Shown piece after piece: positions 25,209 through 33,226 of a stretch of DNA of 33,226 nucleotides. The notes beneath the pieces were generated by a model, which saw only the letters and a list, made by a program, of their open reading frames with translations, made no database searches and was not told where the DNA came from. How positions within the stretch are numbered: position 1 is the stretch's first letter; each line of letters starts with the position of its first letter. The translations under genes and the position numbers were made by a program. Source of the DNA: Porphyromonadaceae bacterium COT-184 OH4590 (GTDB taxonomy: Bacteria; Bacteroidota; Bacteroidia; Bacteroidales; Paludibacteraceae); NCBI GenBank assembly GCA_000768855.1, contig JRAN01000068.1:372-33597 (forward strand), in the 5' to 3' direction.

Positions 25209-25709
25209 TTATTTCAAATCGTTTTTGATTCTAATAAGTGTGTCATAGTAAAAATCGACCTCTTCCTTATCATCTTTAAATACTTCGGATCGTTCTACGC
25301 TCTGCCATTTTGCTGCCGATATTTCGGGGAAAAATGTATCACCCTCAAACTCTTTCAATACCCGTGTAAGATAAATTTTATCCACTATATCTATTGTTTG
25401 CTCATATATAGAGGCGCCTCCGATGATAAATACTTCGTCCTCTCCCCTGCACAACTCTAAGGCTTGCTCTACGCTATCAGCTGTCTCCACCCCTGCAATT
25501 GCCTCATTGCTTCGAGTTATCACTATATTACGGCGATTTTTGAGTGGACGAAACGGCAACGACATATAGGTTTTACGTCCCATTACCACAGTGTGGTTTT
25601 CGGTAAGGCGTTTGAACCGTTTTAGATCTTCGGATATATGCCAAATAAGCGAGTTATCTTTGCCTATAACATTGCCATCGGCTACTGCCACTATTATTGA
25701 TAAAGTCAT
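25209..25709 (-). CDS. folA: Dihydrofolate reductase
   Basis: This 166-residue protein has the DHFR pattern: S-I-I-V-A-V-A-D-G-N-V-I-G-K-D-N-S-L-I-W-H-I-S-E-D-L-K-R-F with the catalytic acidic residue in the S-E-D segment, V-V-M-G-R-K-T-Y-M-S-L-P, R-R-N-I-V-I-T-R and F-I-I-G-G-A-S-I-Y. It reduces dihydrofolate to tetrahydrofolate with NADPH. No thymidylate synthase gene is in the window. A -7 box lies 34 bases upstream, so it may be transcribed from its own promoter as well as from the DUF4301 promoter. Confidence 0.95.
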   Translation of the reverse strand: MTLSIIVAVADGNVIGKDNSLIWHISEDLKRFKRLTENHTVVMGRKTYMSLPFRPLKNRRNIVITRSNEAIAGVETADSVEQALELCRGEDEVFIIGGASIYEQTIDIVDKIYLTRVLKEFEGDTFFPEISAAKWQSVERSEVFKDDKEEVDFYYDTLIRIKNDLK

Positions 25710-25743
25710 ATTTTTGCCAAAACTATTAATCCTATTTTTGCCA

Positions 25744-25751
25744 CAAAGTTA
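25744..25751 (-). promoter_or_regulatory. -7 box upstream of folA
   Basis: Minus-strand TAACTTTG lies in the 54-base gap after DUF4301, 34 bases before the folA start. The -33 position has no TTTG. Confidence 0.45.
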
Positions 25752-25763
25752 TAAAAAAACTCT

Positions 25764-27278
25764 TTACCGATGTTCATCTCTAAGCAAATCATTGACATTC
25801 TTTACGGGAGTGAATGTCTCTATTGGTACTTCTACAAAAACAGTATTCCAATTGGACATCGCTCCATTCCACAATCCGGGCAATTCGAGAGCTTTGAGTT
25901 CTTTACCGTTTTTCGATTTTGATGATATAAAATAGGTGTTGTTATCCGTATACTCCGACAAATTGATTTTATTGCCTTTGTAATCTTTTAGTCCGCATAC
26001 CAAATCCACGGGATTGAAGTGTGTGGCTTCGTCCATAATCTTCTTTTGGCTGTTATCCTTAGTATTTATCTGCGAAGTCTCAAGTATTTGAGGCGATATG
26101 GTACCGTCGGAGTTATATACAAGATAGGGACCTCCGCCCGGCTCACCCTCGTTTTTAACCATACCGCAAACGCGCATTGGGCGATTGAGCTTGCCTTTGA
26201 TGTATGCAATAAGGCTTTCTCTATCTAATTCCGATATTTTGGTATTGATATTGAAAAGGCGACTTTGGCAAAATTTGGCTATCACTTGTAGTTTTGCTTC
26301 TGATATATCGGGGTTTTCGAGTTCTTTGAGATATACAGACACTTGCTGTTGAAGTGATACCAAATACCCTGCTATAGCTTTTTTGTACTCCACAGTAGGC
26401 TCTTTTAATCTATCCGGTACTACGTTGTCGATATTTTTGATAAATACAATATCGGCATCCAAATCGTTGAGGTTTTCTATCAAAGCACCGTGTCCTGCAG
26501 GTCGCAATACGAGCGAGCCATCTGTCTCACGAAAAGGTTCGTTATCCGAATTTACGGCAATGGTATCGGTCGATTTTTTTTGCTCCGAAAACGAAATGTC
26601 GAACCGTACTCTGTAACGCTGTTCGTACATTGCCCTATTTTCGTCCAAATGCGCCTCAAACAGTTTGCGGTGTTCGGGAGATACGGTAAAATGAAGATAT
26701 ACAGTATTATCGTTGCCTTTGGCATACTCCACTCCTTCAGCCAAATGTTCGAGAAAAGGCGTGCGTCGCTCATTGTAGTACTTATGAAATAAGATAAGAC
26801 CCTTCGGCAGGTTGCCGTAGTTTAATCCGATGGATTCGAGCAATATACGAAGTACTTTGGTAAATTCACCTGCTATAAGAAGATCTTCTAATCCTTTGTT
26901 TTCTAACTCGGTACATTTTTTGTCAAGTAAATCGTAAAAAGCAAATTGCTCTATTTCGTTAAAAAAATTACCGACAAACAGATTTTTATTCTCCTTCTCT
27001 ACAAATTCGAACAGCTCTTTGAACATACGTGAGGCTGCTCCGGAGGCAGGTACAAACTTTACTACCTTACCTTTTTGTTCTTTTAGATAGTTGTTCCAAA
27101 TATCGATATATCTTTTTTTGTCTTCGTCCGACAACCTAACAATACCGTTCCCGACTGAAGCTGCTTTATCTATGGTCAAGAAGGGAATACCGTTTTTGAA
27201 TATATTCAACTGTTTTTGTATTACCTGCTCGGATATTCCTATTGAAGAAATTTGTTTCAAATCATTATTGGTAAACAT
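25764..27278 (-). CDS. DUF4301 family protein
   Basis: The start is set at 27278 (MFTNNDLKQISSIGIS), which matches the usual start of the family, rather than the ATG nine codons earlier; this gives 504 residues. Recognisable features are K-F-V-P-A-S-G-A-A-S-R-M-F-K (about 71-84), H-F-T-V-S-P-E-H, L-R-P-A-G-H-G-A-L-I-E-N-L-N near 265-280 and V-C-G-M-V-K-N-E-G-E-P-G-G-G-P-Y. The G-H-G-A-L and G-E-P-G-G-G-P stretches suggest a nucleotidyl- or sugar-phosphate-binding fold, but no function is established for DUF4301. It leads the minus-strand unit that includes folA, the LytM-like gene and dxr, and is divergent from DUF2723. Confidence 0.85.
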   Translation of the reverse strand: MFTNNDLKQISSIGISEQVIQKQLNIFKNGIPFLTIDKAASVGNGIVRLSDEDKKRYIDIWNNYLKEQKGKVVKFVPASGAASRMFKELFEFVEKENKNLFVGNFFNEIEQFAFYDLLDKKCTELENKGLEDLLIAGEFTKVLRILLESIGLNYGNLPKGLILFHKYYNERRTPFLEHLAEGVEYAKGNDNTVYLHFTVSPEHRKLFEAHLDENRAMYEQRYRVRFDISFSEQKKSTDTIAVNSDNEPFRETDGSLVLRPAGHGALIENLNDLDADIVFIKNIDNVVPDRLKEPTVEYKKAIAGYLVSLQQQVSVYLKELENPDISEAKLQVIAKFCQSRLFNINTKISELDRESLIAYIKGKLNRPMRVCGMVKNEGEPGGGPYLVYNSDGTISPQILETSQINTKDNSQKKIMDEATHFNPVDLVCGLKDYKGNKINLSEYTDNNTYFISSKSKNGKELKALELPGLWNGAMSNWNTVFVEVPIETFTPVKNVNDLLRDEHR

Positions 27279-27328
27279 ATAGGGTCTCTTTTTAGAAATT
27301 TTCAAATTGATGTCGTATAGTTATTTTA

Positions 27329-27336
27329 CAAAGTTA
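27329..27336 (-). promoter_or_regulatory. -7 box for the DUF4301 unit
   Basis: Minus-strand TAACTTTG lies 50 bases before the chosen DUF4301 start, back to back with the DUF2723 promoter. No clear -33 match. Confidence 0.5.
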
Positions 27337-27369
27337 GAAAAATTATTTTTATTTCGTGACATTAATATG

Positions 27370-27400
27370 GTTGTTTTTCTTATGAAAAAATGTAATTTTG
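27370..27400 (+). promoter_or_regulatory. Promoter of DUF2723
   Basis: GTTG (27370-27373), exactly 19 bases, then TAATTTTG (27393-27400), close to the Bacteroidota consensus. Its location inside the longer open frame supports the DUF2723 start at 27430. Confidence 0.72.
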
Positions 27401-27429
27401 CAGAAAATAATGAAAATATAGGTATATAT

Positions 27430-30400
27430 ATGAAAAGATTTCGTTTGTTTGAAATGATTACGGGCTGGGCTGTATTTGCCGTAGCAGCCGTCACTTATCT
27501 GTTAACCATAGAGCCAAGTGTCTCTTTTTGGGATTGTGGAGAGTTCATTGCCTCGGCGGATAAACTCGAAGTAGGACACCCGCCGGGGGCACCTTTTTTT
27601 ATGTTAATGGGTAGAATATTTGCTATATTTGCCTCCGAACCTACACAAGTAGCCAAAATGATTAACTCATTTTCGGCTCTTTGTAGTGCTGCCACTATTC
27701 TATTTCTTTTCTGGACTATCACACATTTGGCAAGGAAACTTATTGTAAAAGACGAAAACGGTTTCTCATTGCTCAACACAGTGGCTATACTCGGTGCAGG
27801 CGTGGTTGGTGCATTGGCTTATACTTTTTCGGACACATTTTGGTTTTCAGCTGTCGAAGGAGAAGTGTATGCCTTCTCGTCACTATTTACCGCGGTAGTA
27901 TTCTGGTGTATACTTCGTTGGGAAGACTCCGGTGAAGACGGTACACCATGGATAATACTTATAGCATATCTTATGGGGCTGTCTATAGGAGTACATCTAT
28001 TGAATCTTTTGGCTATACCGGCAATAGTATTTGTATATTATTTCAAAAAGACCGAAGTAGTTGAATGGAAAGGCGTGCTCAAAGCCTTGGGAATATCATT
28101 TACAATACTATTGTTTGTACTTTACGGACTTATACCCGGTTTCACAAAAGTAGCGGGACTTTTCGAACTATTTTTTGTTAATACCGTAGGTTTGCCATTT
28201 AATTCGGGAATGATAATATACCTTCTGATAGTGGCAGGGCTTTTCGTTTGGACACTATTCGAAACACACAATGCAACAAACGATTTGAGAATAAAAATAT
28301 CATTTACATCCCTTGTCGTATTACTCGGTATTCCATTCATTGGCGACGGAGTATGGATTGGTATTTTGATAATTATTGCCGGTTTGGTACTGCTGTTTTA
28401 CAGAAAACAGTGGAATTACAAATGGTTTAATACCATTGCTATGTGTATTATGGTAATGATGATAGGCTATTCGTCTTATACGTTAATAATAATACGTTCG
28501 TCAGCCAATCCGCCTATGGACCAAAATTCACCGGAAGACGTATTTTCGTTACTTTCGTATCTAAATCGCGAACAATATGGGTCGAGACCTCTATTTTACG
28601 GACAGTCGTTTTCTTCACCTATGGAATATGAGGCTGATGGTTCGGGACGCTGTATGGTAAAATTTATCGGAGGCAACAACAATTATATACGCAAGTACAA
28701 ATCGGATACAAAAGAAAGAGACAAGTATATAAATGTGGGAAAATCGCAAGGCGGAGTAGAATATATGTCGAAAGGCAAAATGCTATTCCCTCGTATGTAC
28801 TCATCACAACCTCATCACGTACAGGCGTATAAGGATTGGACAGACTTCAAGGGTAAACGCATTACTGTCAATCAGTGTGGTCAAAATCAGGATTATGTAG
28901 TGCCTACAATAGGCGAAAATCTTAAGTTTTTCTTCTCTTACCAGCTCAATTTTATGTATTGGCGTTACTTTATGTGGAATTTTGTAGGCAGACAAAACGA
29001 TATACAATCGAACAACGGCGAAATCGATGCCGGTCAGTGGATTTCGGGTATTCCTTTTATTGATAACGCTTTATATGGTGACCAAAGCAAATTGCCCGAT
29101 ATTCTAAAAAACAACAAGGGACACAACCGATATTTTTTCTTACCACTATTACTCGGTATATTGGGTATTATATGGCAATTGTCAAAAGCACAAAAGGGGA
29201 AACAACAGTTTTGGCTCACTATGTTGCTGTTTTTTATGACCGGAATAGCCATCGTTTTATACATAAACCAAACACCATACCAGCCACGTGAACGAGATTA
29301 CTCTTATGCCGGCTCGTTCTATGCATTCTCTATATGGATAGGGCTTGGTATGCTTGGTTTAGCAAAAGTATTGCAACAGATAAAACTATCAAAAAAAGTA
29401 TCGGTAATTGTAGCTTTTGTATTATCGATGGGAGTACCTGTACTTATGGCTTCGCAAAACTGGGACGACCACGACCGTTCTGATCGTTATTTGTGTCGCG
29501 ATACAGGATATAATTATCTCAACTCGTGTGCACCGAATGCAATTTTATTCTGTAACGGCGACAACGATACTTTCCCGCTATGGTACAGCCAAGAGGTAGA
29601 GGGTACACGAGACGATATTAGAACTTGTAACTTGTCGTACATACCTACAGAATGGTATATCGACCAGATGAAGAGACCTTATTACAAAGGAGCACCGCTG
29701 CCGATAGACTTCACTGCCGAAGAATATCAAAAAAACTCTCTTGATATAACAATAGTAAGAGACCATCCTGCATTTGGAGGTAAACTCGACGCAGGCGAAG
29801 CCTTCAAACTATTGCGAAACAAAGATTTTATGGTGGACAACTATAACGTATTGTTTGCGTCCACATTGACTTTCCCTGTGGATAAACAAAAGGTAATAGA
29901 GGCAGGAGTAGTGGCTCCGGAAGATTATGATAATATTGTAGATACTATTTCGCTGAAAATCACTCAACAAACCCTAAGTAAGGGCGATTTGGCGGTGCTC
30001 AACATCTTGAAAAACAATGACTGGAGCAGACCGATATATTTCTGTATTACTGTTGGCAGTGATTTTTATCCGACAAAGTCTATCGACGAATATTCGCAAA
30101 ACGAAGGTTTGGCATACAGATTTGTACCTGTAAAGAAAAATGGAAAGGCAAATGTTAATGTGATGTATGACAATATGATGAATAAATTTCATTATAATCT
30201 GAAAGGTAAAGATATTTATCTCGACGAAACCAATGCACGTATAGCAAAAACCATGCGACAGTCATTTTCCAAACTTGCTATAGAACTTATCGATATGGGT
30301 GACTCTGTGAAAGCAAAAGCCGCTCTTGACAAATCTATACAAGAGATACCCGAAAGTATTCTACCATATGATTTTTCGATGTTATTGTTTATTGACACTT

Positions 30401-30663
30401 ACTATAAGGTAGGCGACAGGCAACAAGCCGAGTATATACTTGATAAAGTATTGATGGCTACAGAACAAAACCTCGATTATGTACTATCGCTTCCTACCAA
30501 GAAGCAAAGTTATGTGTCGCCCGAAGTCAGTCTAAGACAAAACTTAAGGATATTGCAAGAGTGTGCTTTATTAGCAGATAGCAATAATAACAGTAAAGCA
30601 ACCGAGATAGCTGAAAAGTTTCAGAAATATTACACAATTATAGCTCCTCGTCTCCAACGATAA
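27430..30663 (+). CDS. DUF2723 membrane glycosyltransferase-like protein
   Basis: The ATG at 27430 (MKRFRLFEMITGW) is chosen because a promoter sits at 27370-27400. The protein has 1077 residues. The N-terminal half carries about twelve to thirteen membrane helices. The first periplasmic loop has E-P-S-V-S-F-W-D-C-G-E-F-I-A and G-H-P-P-G-A-P, the pattern of the DUF2723 family (related to the TMEM260 group of protein O-mannosyltransferases, GT-C fold). Acidic residues in that loop are the likely catalytic ones, by analogy. The C-terminal 400 or so residues include another membrane cluster and a soluble region with helical repeats. A role in extracytoplasmic protein O-glycosylation is plausible but not shown by context. 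Confidence 0.85.
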   Translation: MKRFRLFEMITGWAVFAVAAVTYLLTIEPSVSFWDCGEFIASADKLEVGHPPGAPFFMLMGRIFAIFASEPTQVAKMINSFSALCSAATILFLFWTITHLARKLIVKDENGFSLLNTVAILGAGVVGALAYTFSDTFWFSAVEGEVYAFSSLFTAVVFWCILRWEDSGEDGTPWIILIAYLMGLSIGVHLLNLLAIPAIVFVYYFKKTEVVEWKGVLKALGISFTILLFVLYGLIPGFTKVAGLFELFFVNTVGLPFNSGMIIYLLIVAGLFVWTLFETHNATNDLRIKISFTSLVVLLGIPFIGDGVWIGILIIIAGLVLLFYRKQWNYKWFNTIAMCIMVMMIGYSSYTLIIIRSSANPPMDQNSPEDVFSLLSYLNREQYGSRPLFYGQSFSSPMEYEADGSGRCMVKFIGGNNNYIRKYKSDTKERDKYINVGKSQGGVEYMSKGKMLFPRMYSSQPHHVQAYKDWTDFKGKRITVNQCGQNQDYVVPTIGENLKFFFSYQLNFMYWRYFMWNFVGRQNDIQSNNGEIDAGQWISGIPFIDNALYGDQSKLPDILKNNKGHNRYFFLPLLLGILGIIWQLSKAQKGKQQFWLTMLLFFMTGIAIVLYINQTPYQPRERDYSYAGSFYAFSIWIGLGMLGLAKVLQQIKLSKKVSVIVAFVLSMGVPVLMASQNWDDHDRSDRYLCRDTGYNYLNSCAPNAILFCNGDNDTFPLWYSQEVEGTRDDIRTCNLSYIPTEWYIDQMKRPYYKGAPLPIDFTAEEYQKNSLDITIVRDHPAFGGKLDAGEAFKLLRNKDFMVDNYNVLFASTLTFPVDKQKVIEAGVVAPEDYDNIVDTISLKITQQTLSKGDLAVLNILKNNDWSRPIYFCITVGSDFYPTKSIDEYSQNEGLAYRFVPVKKNGKANVNVMYDNMMNKFHYNLKGKDIYLDETNARIAKTMRQSFSKLAIELIDMGDSVKAKAALDKSIQEIPESILPYDFSMLLFIDTYYKVGDRQQAEYILDKVLMATEQNLDYVLSLPTKKQSYVSPEVSLRQNLRILQECALLADSNNNSKATEIAEKFQKYYTIIAPRLQR

Positions 30664-30686
30664 GTAGAAACATTGCTTATCTGTCA

Positions 30687-30720
30687 AATAACAAAGCCCA
30701 AATTTTTGGGCTTTGTTATT
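30687..30720. terminator. Bidirectional terminator between DUF2723 and proline dehydrogenase
   Basis: A near-perfect inverted repeat (30687-30702 with 30705-30720) containing AACAAAGCCC and GGGCTTTGTT separates two convergent genes. The T-rich right arm serves the plus strand and the A-rich left arm serves the minus strand. Confidence 0.85.
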
Positions 30721-30756
30721 AATTTGGGGGATAAGCAGATTATTGCTGTCCGAATA

Positions 30757-31926
30757 TCACTGTGCGTTTTTTCTGCGTTTTATCTCGGAGTTTATCAATT
30801 CAAGCTCGCGTGATGTTTGTCCTGCAATAGCGGTATTCTCCTCGGCACGGCGTATAAGATATGGCAATACGTCTTTGACTGGGGCATAAGGCACATACTT
30901 TGCCACATTGTAACCCGCATCCGACAAGTTGTACGATATATTGTCGCTCATACCGTACAGTTGTGCAAAAAATACACGTTGGTCGTCTTTGGCAATACCT
31001 TTGTCTTCGAGCAAAGAGGCTAAAAGCAAGTTTGACTTCTCGTTGTGAGTGCCGTTAAAAATCTCGAAACGCTCAATATTATCTATCGAGTAGTGGAGGG
31101 CAGCATTGTAATTGTCGTCGGTGGCTTGTTTGTTTGGACATATAGGGTCGAGGTAACCCATACGTTTGGCTCTGGCACGCTCACGCTCCATATATGCTCC
31201 ACGCACAAATTTAACTCCGGCAATATAATTGTTTTTGGTGGCATCTTCGTAGAGATGTTCGAGGTACGGCATTCTGTCATGACGATACATCTGTAATGTG
31301 GTAAAAACTATTGCACGTTTTTGGTTGTACTTACGCATAGCCTCTTTGGTAAGTCTGTCTATCTCTGCTTGATAGCAATACTCCTCGGCATCTACAAGGA
31401 TACGTACATCCATCTCGAAAGCCTTTTTGCACAGAGCATCGAAACGTTCCACAAAACGACTATAAATCTGCTGTTCTTCGGTCGTAAGAGGGTTGCCTTC
31501 GGAGGCTTTTTCCAGCACATCGGCAGGAGCCAAAGCCGTAGGCTTAAACACTGAGTAAGCGACACACTCTTGCTCTTTGGTAAAGATAATAGAGCGGATA
31601 GCCTCTTCAAAATTGGCTTGGGTAAACTCCTCTTTACCGCCGCCCTCTACCGAATTGTCGAAGATAGACCATATGCCCGAATCTTTGAGGGATTTGGCTA
31701 CGGCGGTACACTCTTGGAGATTTTCGCCACCGACAAACTGACGATAAATAGTGGGCTTCAATGCCCAGCCGATAGGAAAGTGTATTGCAGACGCAAATAG
31801 CGACATATGTTTACCTCCTTGTACTATCCAACGTTTGCCCATAGCGGAAAAAAGTATTTGTGCTCTCCTAAGGTCTGCATTGCTTTTGGAGCGAAAAGCA
31901 ATCTCTGTATTCTTAAAATTAATCAT
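30757..31926 (-). CDS. Proline dehydrogenase family protein
   Basis: This 389-residue protein matches the monofunctional FAD-dependent proline dehydrogenase family of Bacteroidota. Visible motifs include V-D-A-E-E-Y-C-Y-Q near 181-189, V-F-T-T-L-Q-M-Y and G-V-K-F-V-R-G-A-Y-M-E-R-E-R-A with the FAD-contacting Arg. F-A-Q-L-Y-G-M-S-D and Y-V-P-Y-A-P-V-K-D-V-L-P-Y-L-I-R-R-A-E-E-N-T follow near the C terminus. It oxidises proline to pyrroline-5-carboxylate and passes electrons to the respiratory chain. The partner P5C dehydrogenase is not in the window. It has its own promoter (31977-32008). Confidence 0.92.
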   Translation of the reverse strand: MINFKNTEIAFRSKSNADLRRAQILFSAMGKRWIVQGGKHMSLFASAIHFPIGWALKPTIYRQFVGGENLQECTAVAKSLKDSGIWSIFDNSVEGGGKEEFTQANFEEAIRSIIFTKEQECVAYSVFKPTALAPADVLEKASEGNPLTTEEQQIYSRFVERFDALCKKAFEMDVRILVDAEEYCYQAEIDRLTKEAMRKYNQKRAIVFTTLQMYRHDRMPYLEHLYEDATKNNYIAGVKFVRGAYMERERARAKRMGYLDPICPNKQATDDNYNAALHYSIDNIERFEIFNGTHNEKSNLLLASLLEDKGIAKDDQRVFFAQLYGMSDNISYNLSDAGYNVAKYVPYAPVKDVLPYLIRRAEENTAIAGQTSRELELINSEIKRRKNAQ

Positions 31927-31976
31927 TTTTTTGTTGGTTTTTTTATTTTAATACTCGGTTAATTATAATTCGACTA

Positions 31977-32008
31977 CAAATATATGATTTTTTTTTATAC
32001 ATACCAAA
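31977..32008 (-). promoter_or_regulatory. Promoter of proline dehydrogenase
   Basis: Minus-strand TTTG (32008-32005), 20 bases, TATATTTG (31984-31977), a good Bacteroidota match. The ATG lies 50 bases downstream. Confidence 0.7.
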
Positions 32009-32238
32009 ATGATATATTTTTTTCTAATGCGGAGCCTGGGATTAAAACAAAATCAACAATAATCCCCTTTAATGGCTCTTAACTAATTGCTAATATGACA
32101 CGTTTTTAAGTACAAGGGTACTTCTTTTTCTATGCTATATCCCCCTGTTGGGGGGTGTATGCTTTTCGTGTTTTTGGATAACTTTGTGGTTTAATTGTTT
32201 TATCACAACAAATAGCAATGATATAGGTAGTTAAAAGT
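32009..32238. other. Intergenic region with two small hairpins
   Basis: No coding frame is convincing. AAGTAC with GTACTT (32108-32123, loop AAGG, then CTTTTTC) and CCCCC with GGGGG (32141-32155) form two small stems. A stray TAACTTTG (32179-32186) has no -33 partner. Together they could mark a small untranslated transcript, but nothing matches a family I know. Confidence 0.35.
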
Positions 32239-32269
32239 TTTGTATATTATAGGGAAATAGTTAACTTTG
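32239..32269 (+). promoter_or_regulatory. Promoter of the UDG-superfamily gene
   Basis: TTTG (32239-32242), exactly 19 bases, TAACTTTG (32262-32269), a full match to the Bacteroidota consensus, 22 bases before the ATG at 32292. Confidence 0.8.
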
Positions 32270-32291
32270 CAATAGAGTATTTATTTAATAT

Positions 32292-32876
32292 ATGGATTCA
32301 AAAAACGTTATTTTGGAAGTACATCCTTTATTGCCCTTCATTCCGGACAAGTCTAAGCTATTAATGTTAGGGAGTTTCCCTCCTCAGGTAAAGAGATGGT
32401 CGATGAATTTTTTCTATCCTAATTTAAATAACGATATGTGGCGAATATTTGGGATAATATTTTTCGATGACAAGAACTTCTTTTTAGACACAAACCTCAA
32501 TGTATTTGACCGAGAAAAGATAATCGACTTTTTATCAAAAAAAGGGATTGCTCTATACGATACCGCAACAGTTGTACAAAGGCTTAAAAACAACGCATCG
32601 GATAAGTTTCTTAATGTAGTAACTCCCACCAATATCAAAAAAATACTCGACTCTATTCCAAGTTGTCATACAATAGCCACAACAGGACAAAAGGCTACAG
32701 AGATTCTATGTGAGCAGTTTGCTGTAATTGCCCCTAAAATAGGCGAATTTCAAGAGGTTTCGTATAACGACCGTACTTTGTCTTTCTATCGTATGCCGTC
32801 GTCTTCACGGGCATATCCTATGAAAATTGAACAAAAGGCAGGTATCTATAAAAGTATGTTTGATATAACAGTCTGA
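32292..32876 (+). CDS. Uracil-DNA glycosylase superfamily protein
   Basis: This 194-residue protein has L-M-L-G-S-F-P-P-Q near 24-32 followed by W-S-M-N-F-F-Y-P-N-L-N-N-D-M-W-R-I-F-G. That is the motif-1 pattern of the hypoxanthine/uracil-DNA glycosylase-like group (family 6-like) widespread in Bacteroidota. A central T-T-G-Q-K-A-T and a motif-2-like M-P-S-S-S-R-A-Y-P replace the usual L-P-S-T-S-P-A-N. The family removes deaminated bases, but whether this member acts on uracil or hypoxanthine cannot be told from sequence. It is probably a single-gene unit. Confidence 0.8.
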   Translation: MDSKNVILEVHPLLPFIPDKSKLLMLGSFPPQVKRWSMNFFYPNLNNDMWRIFGIIFFDDKNFFLDTNLNVFDREKIIDFLSKKGIALYDTATVVQRLKNNASDKFLNVVTPTNIKKILDSIPSCHTIATTGQKATEILCEQFAVIAPKIGEFQEVSYNDRTLSFYRMPSSSRAYPMKIEQKAGIYKSMFDITV

Positions 32877-33198
32877 ATATTTTATTCGTGTTTTTTACCT
32901 CAGAGAAACTCTAAACATAGCTTTAATTTCTGTTTTTGTTGGTAAAGTAGCTGCATTTTCGACCAAATTCAGTAGTCATTTTAATTATTTCGCTAAATAA
33001 AGAACAAATTTGCGATGAGATCTGTTTGAGCGTTTTTTATTGTATAATCTTGTTAATGTTTGATTTGTCTTGTTTCGGGGATATGTTTTGTTTTTTTGTG
33101 ATATGTCAGAAGCTTTTTCTTTTTTAATTTTTTTCATATTGATTTATAGTGTTTTGTATGTTTTTTTATAATTTGGGTTAAATTTTTTTGCAAAAAGT
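32877..33198. other. T-rich intergenic region
   Basis: I see no gene on either strand. The plus strand is markedly T- and G-rich from about 33040 onward (several runs of six or more T residues). No convincing terminator follows the glycosylase gene; AGAG/CTCT at 32905-32915 is too small. Confidence 0.6.
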
Positions 33199-33226
33199 TT
33201 TGGTAATTCAGAAAAAAGTAGTACTT
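33199..33226 (+). promoter_or_regulatory. Promoter truncated by the window end
   Basis: TTTG (33199-33202), exactly 19 bases, then TACTT at the last five positions, the start of a TAnnTTTG box. The downstream gene lies outside the window. Confidence 0.6.

Noticed and set aside
27307-27429. N-terminal extension of DUF2723
   Set aside because: A consensus promoter lies inside it and the family start fits the ATG at 27430.

Overview
The window looks like chromosomal DNA from a member of the Bacteroidota, most likely the order Bacteroidales. Four things point there: many genes start just downstream of the Bacteroidota promoter type (TTTG, about 19 bases, TAnnTTTG); Shine-Dalgarno sequences are absent; several families are typical of the phylum (Porin_10-like barrel, DUF4492 with cydAB, DUF4301, DUF2723, HU-related protein, BspA-type leucine-rich repeats); and the DNA is AT-rich. 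I cannot name the genus. No tRNA, rRNA, insertion sequence or CRISPR array was seen.

Left end (1-2316) is the accessory-looking part, all on the minus strand: the N-terminal piece of a secreted BspA-type leucine-rich-repeat protein that runs off the window, an Mrr-type restriction endonuclease just before it, five tandem 22-bp repeats closed by an inverted half copy, and an HU-related DNA-binding protein with an unusually long leader. From 2317 to 7069 (minus) follow a large outer-membrane barrel, a YhcC-type radical SAM protein, the LolD ATPase and a YitT-family membrane protein. An AddB-like PD-(D/E)XK nuclease (7153-10029, plus) comes next.

10195-13205 (minus) is a respiratory operon, DUF4492-cydA-cydB, with a well-matched promoter at 13361-13391 and a terminator after cydB. 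From 13507 to 22280 everything is on the plus strand: an outer-membrane barrel, glycogen branching enzyme, a LysE-type exporter, a second barrel, aroQ, murG, a second YitT paralogue and a lipoprotein closed by a terminator. From 27278 back to 22438 (minus) lies a probable operon of DUF4301, folA, a degenerate LytM/M23 protein, dxr and a DNA alkylation repair gene interrupted by one in-frame TAG. DUF2723 (27430-30663, plus) is transcribed divergently from it and converges on proline dehydrogenase (30757-31926, minus) across a bidirectional terminator. A uracil-DNA glycosylase-superfamily gene (32292-32876, plus) is last, and the final bases hold a promoter cut off inside its -7 box.

Most genes are housekeeping: envelope assembly (barrels, LolD, MurG, LytM), isoprenoid, folate and shikimate steps, micro-aerobic respiration, glycogen and proline use, DNA repair. 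No complete new system is evident. The items that most deserve a second look are the 22-bp repeat array between mrr and the HU-like gene, the structured or coding leader of the HU-like gene, the DUF4492 protein as a possible small oxidase subunit, the amber-interrupted alkD, and the truncated strong promoter at the right edge.
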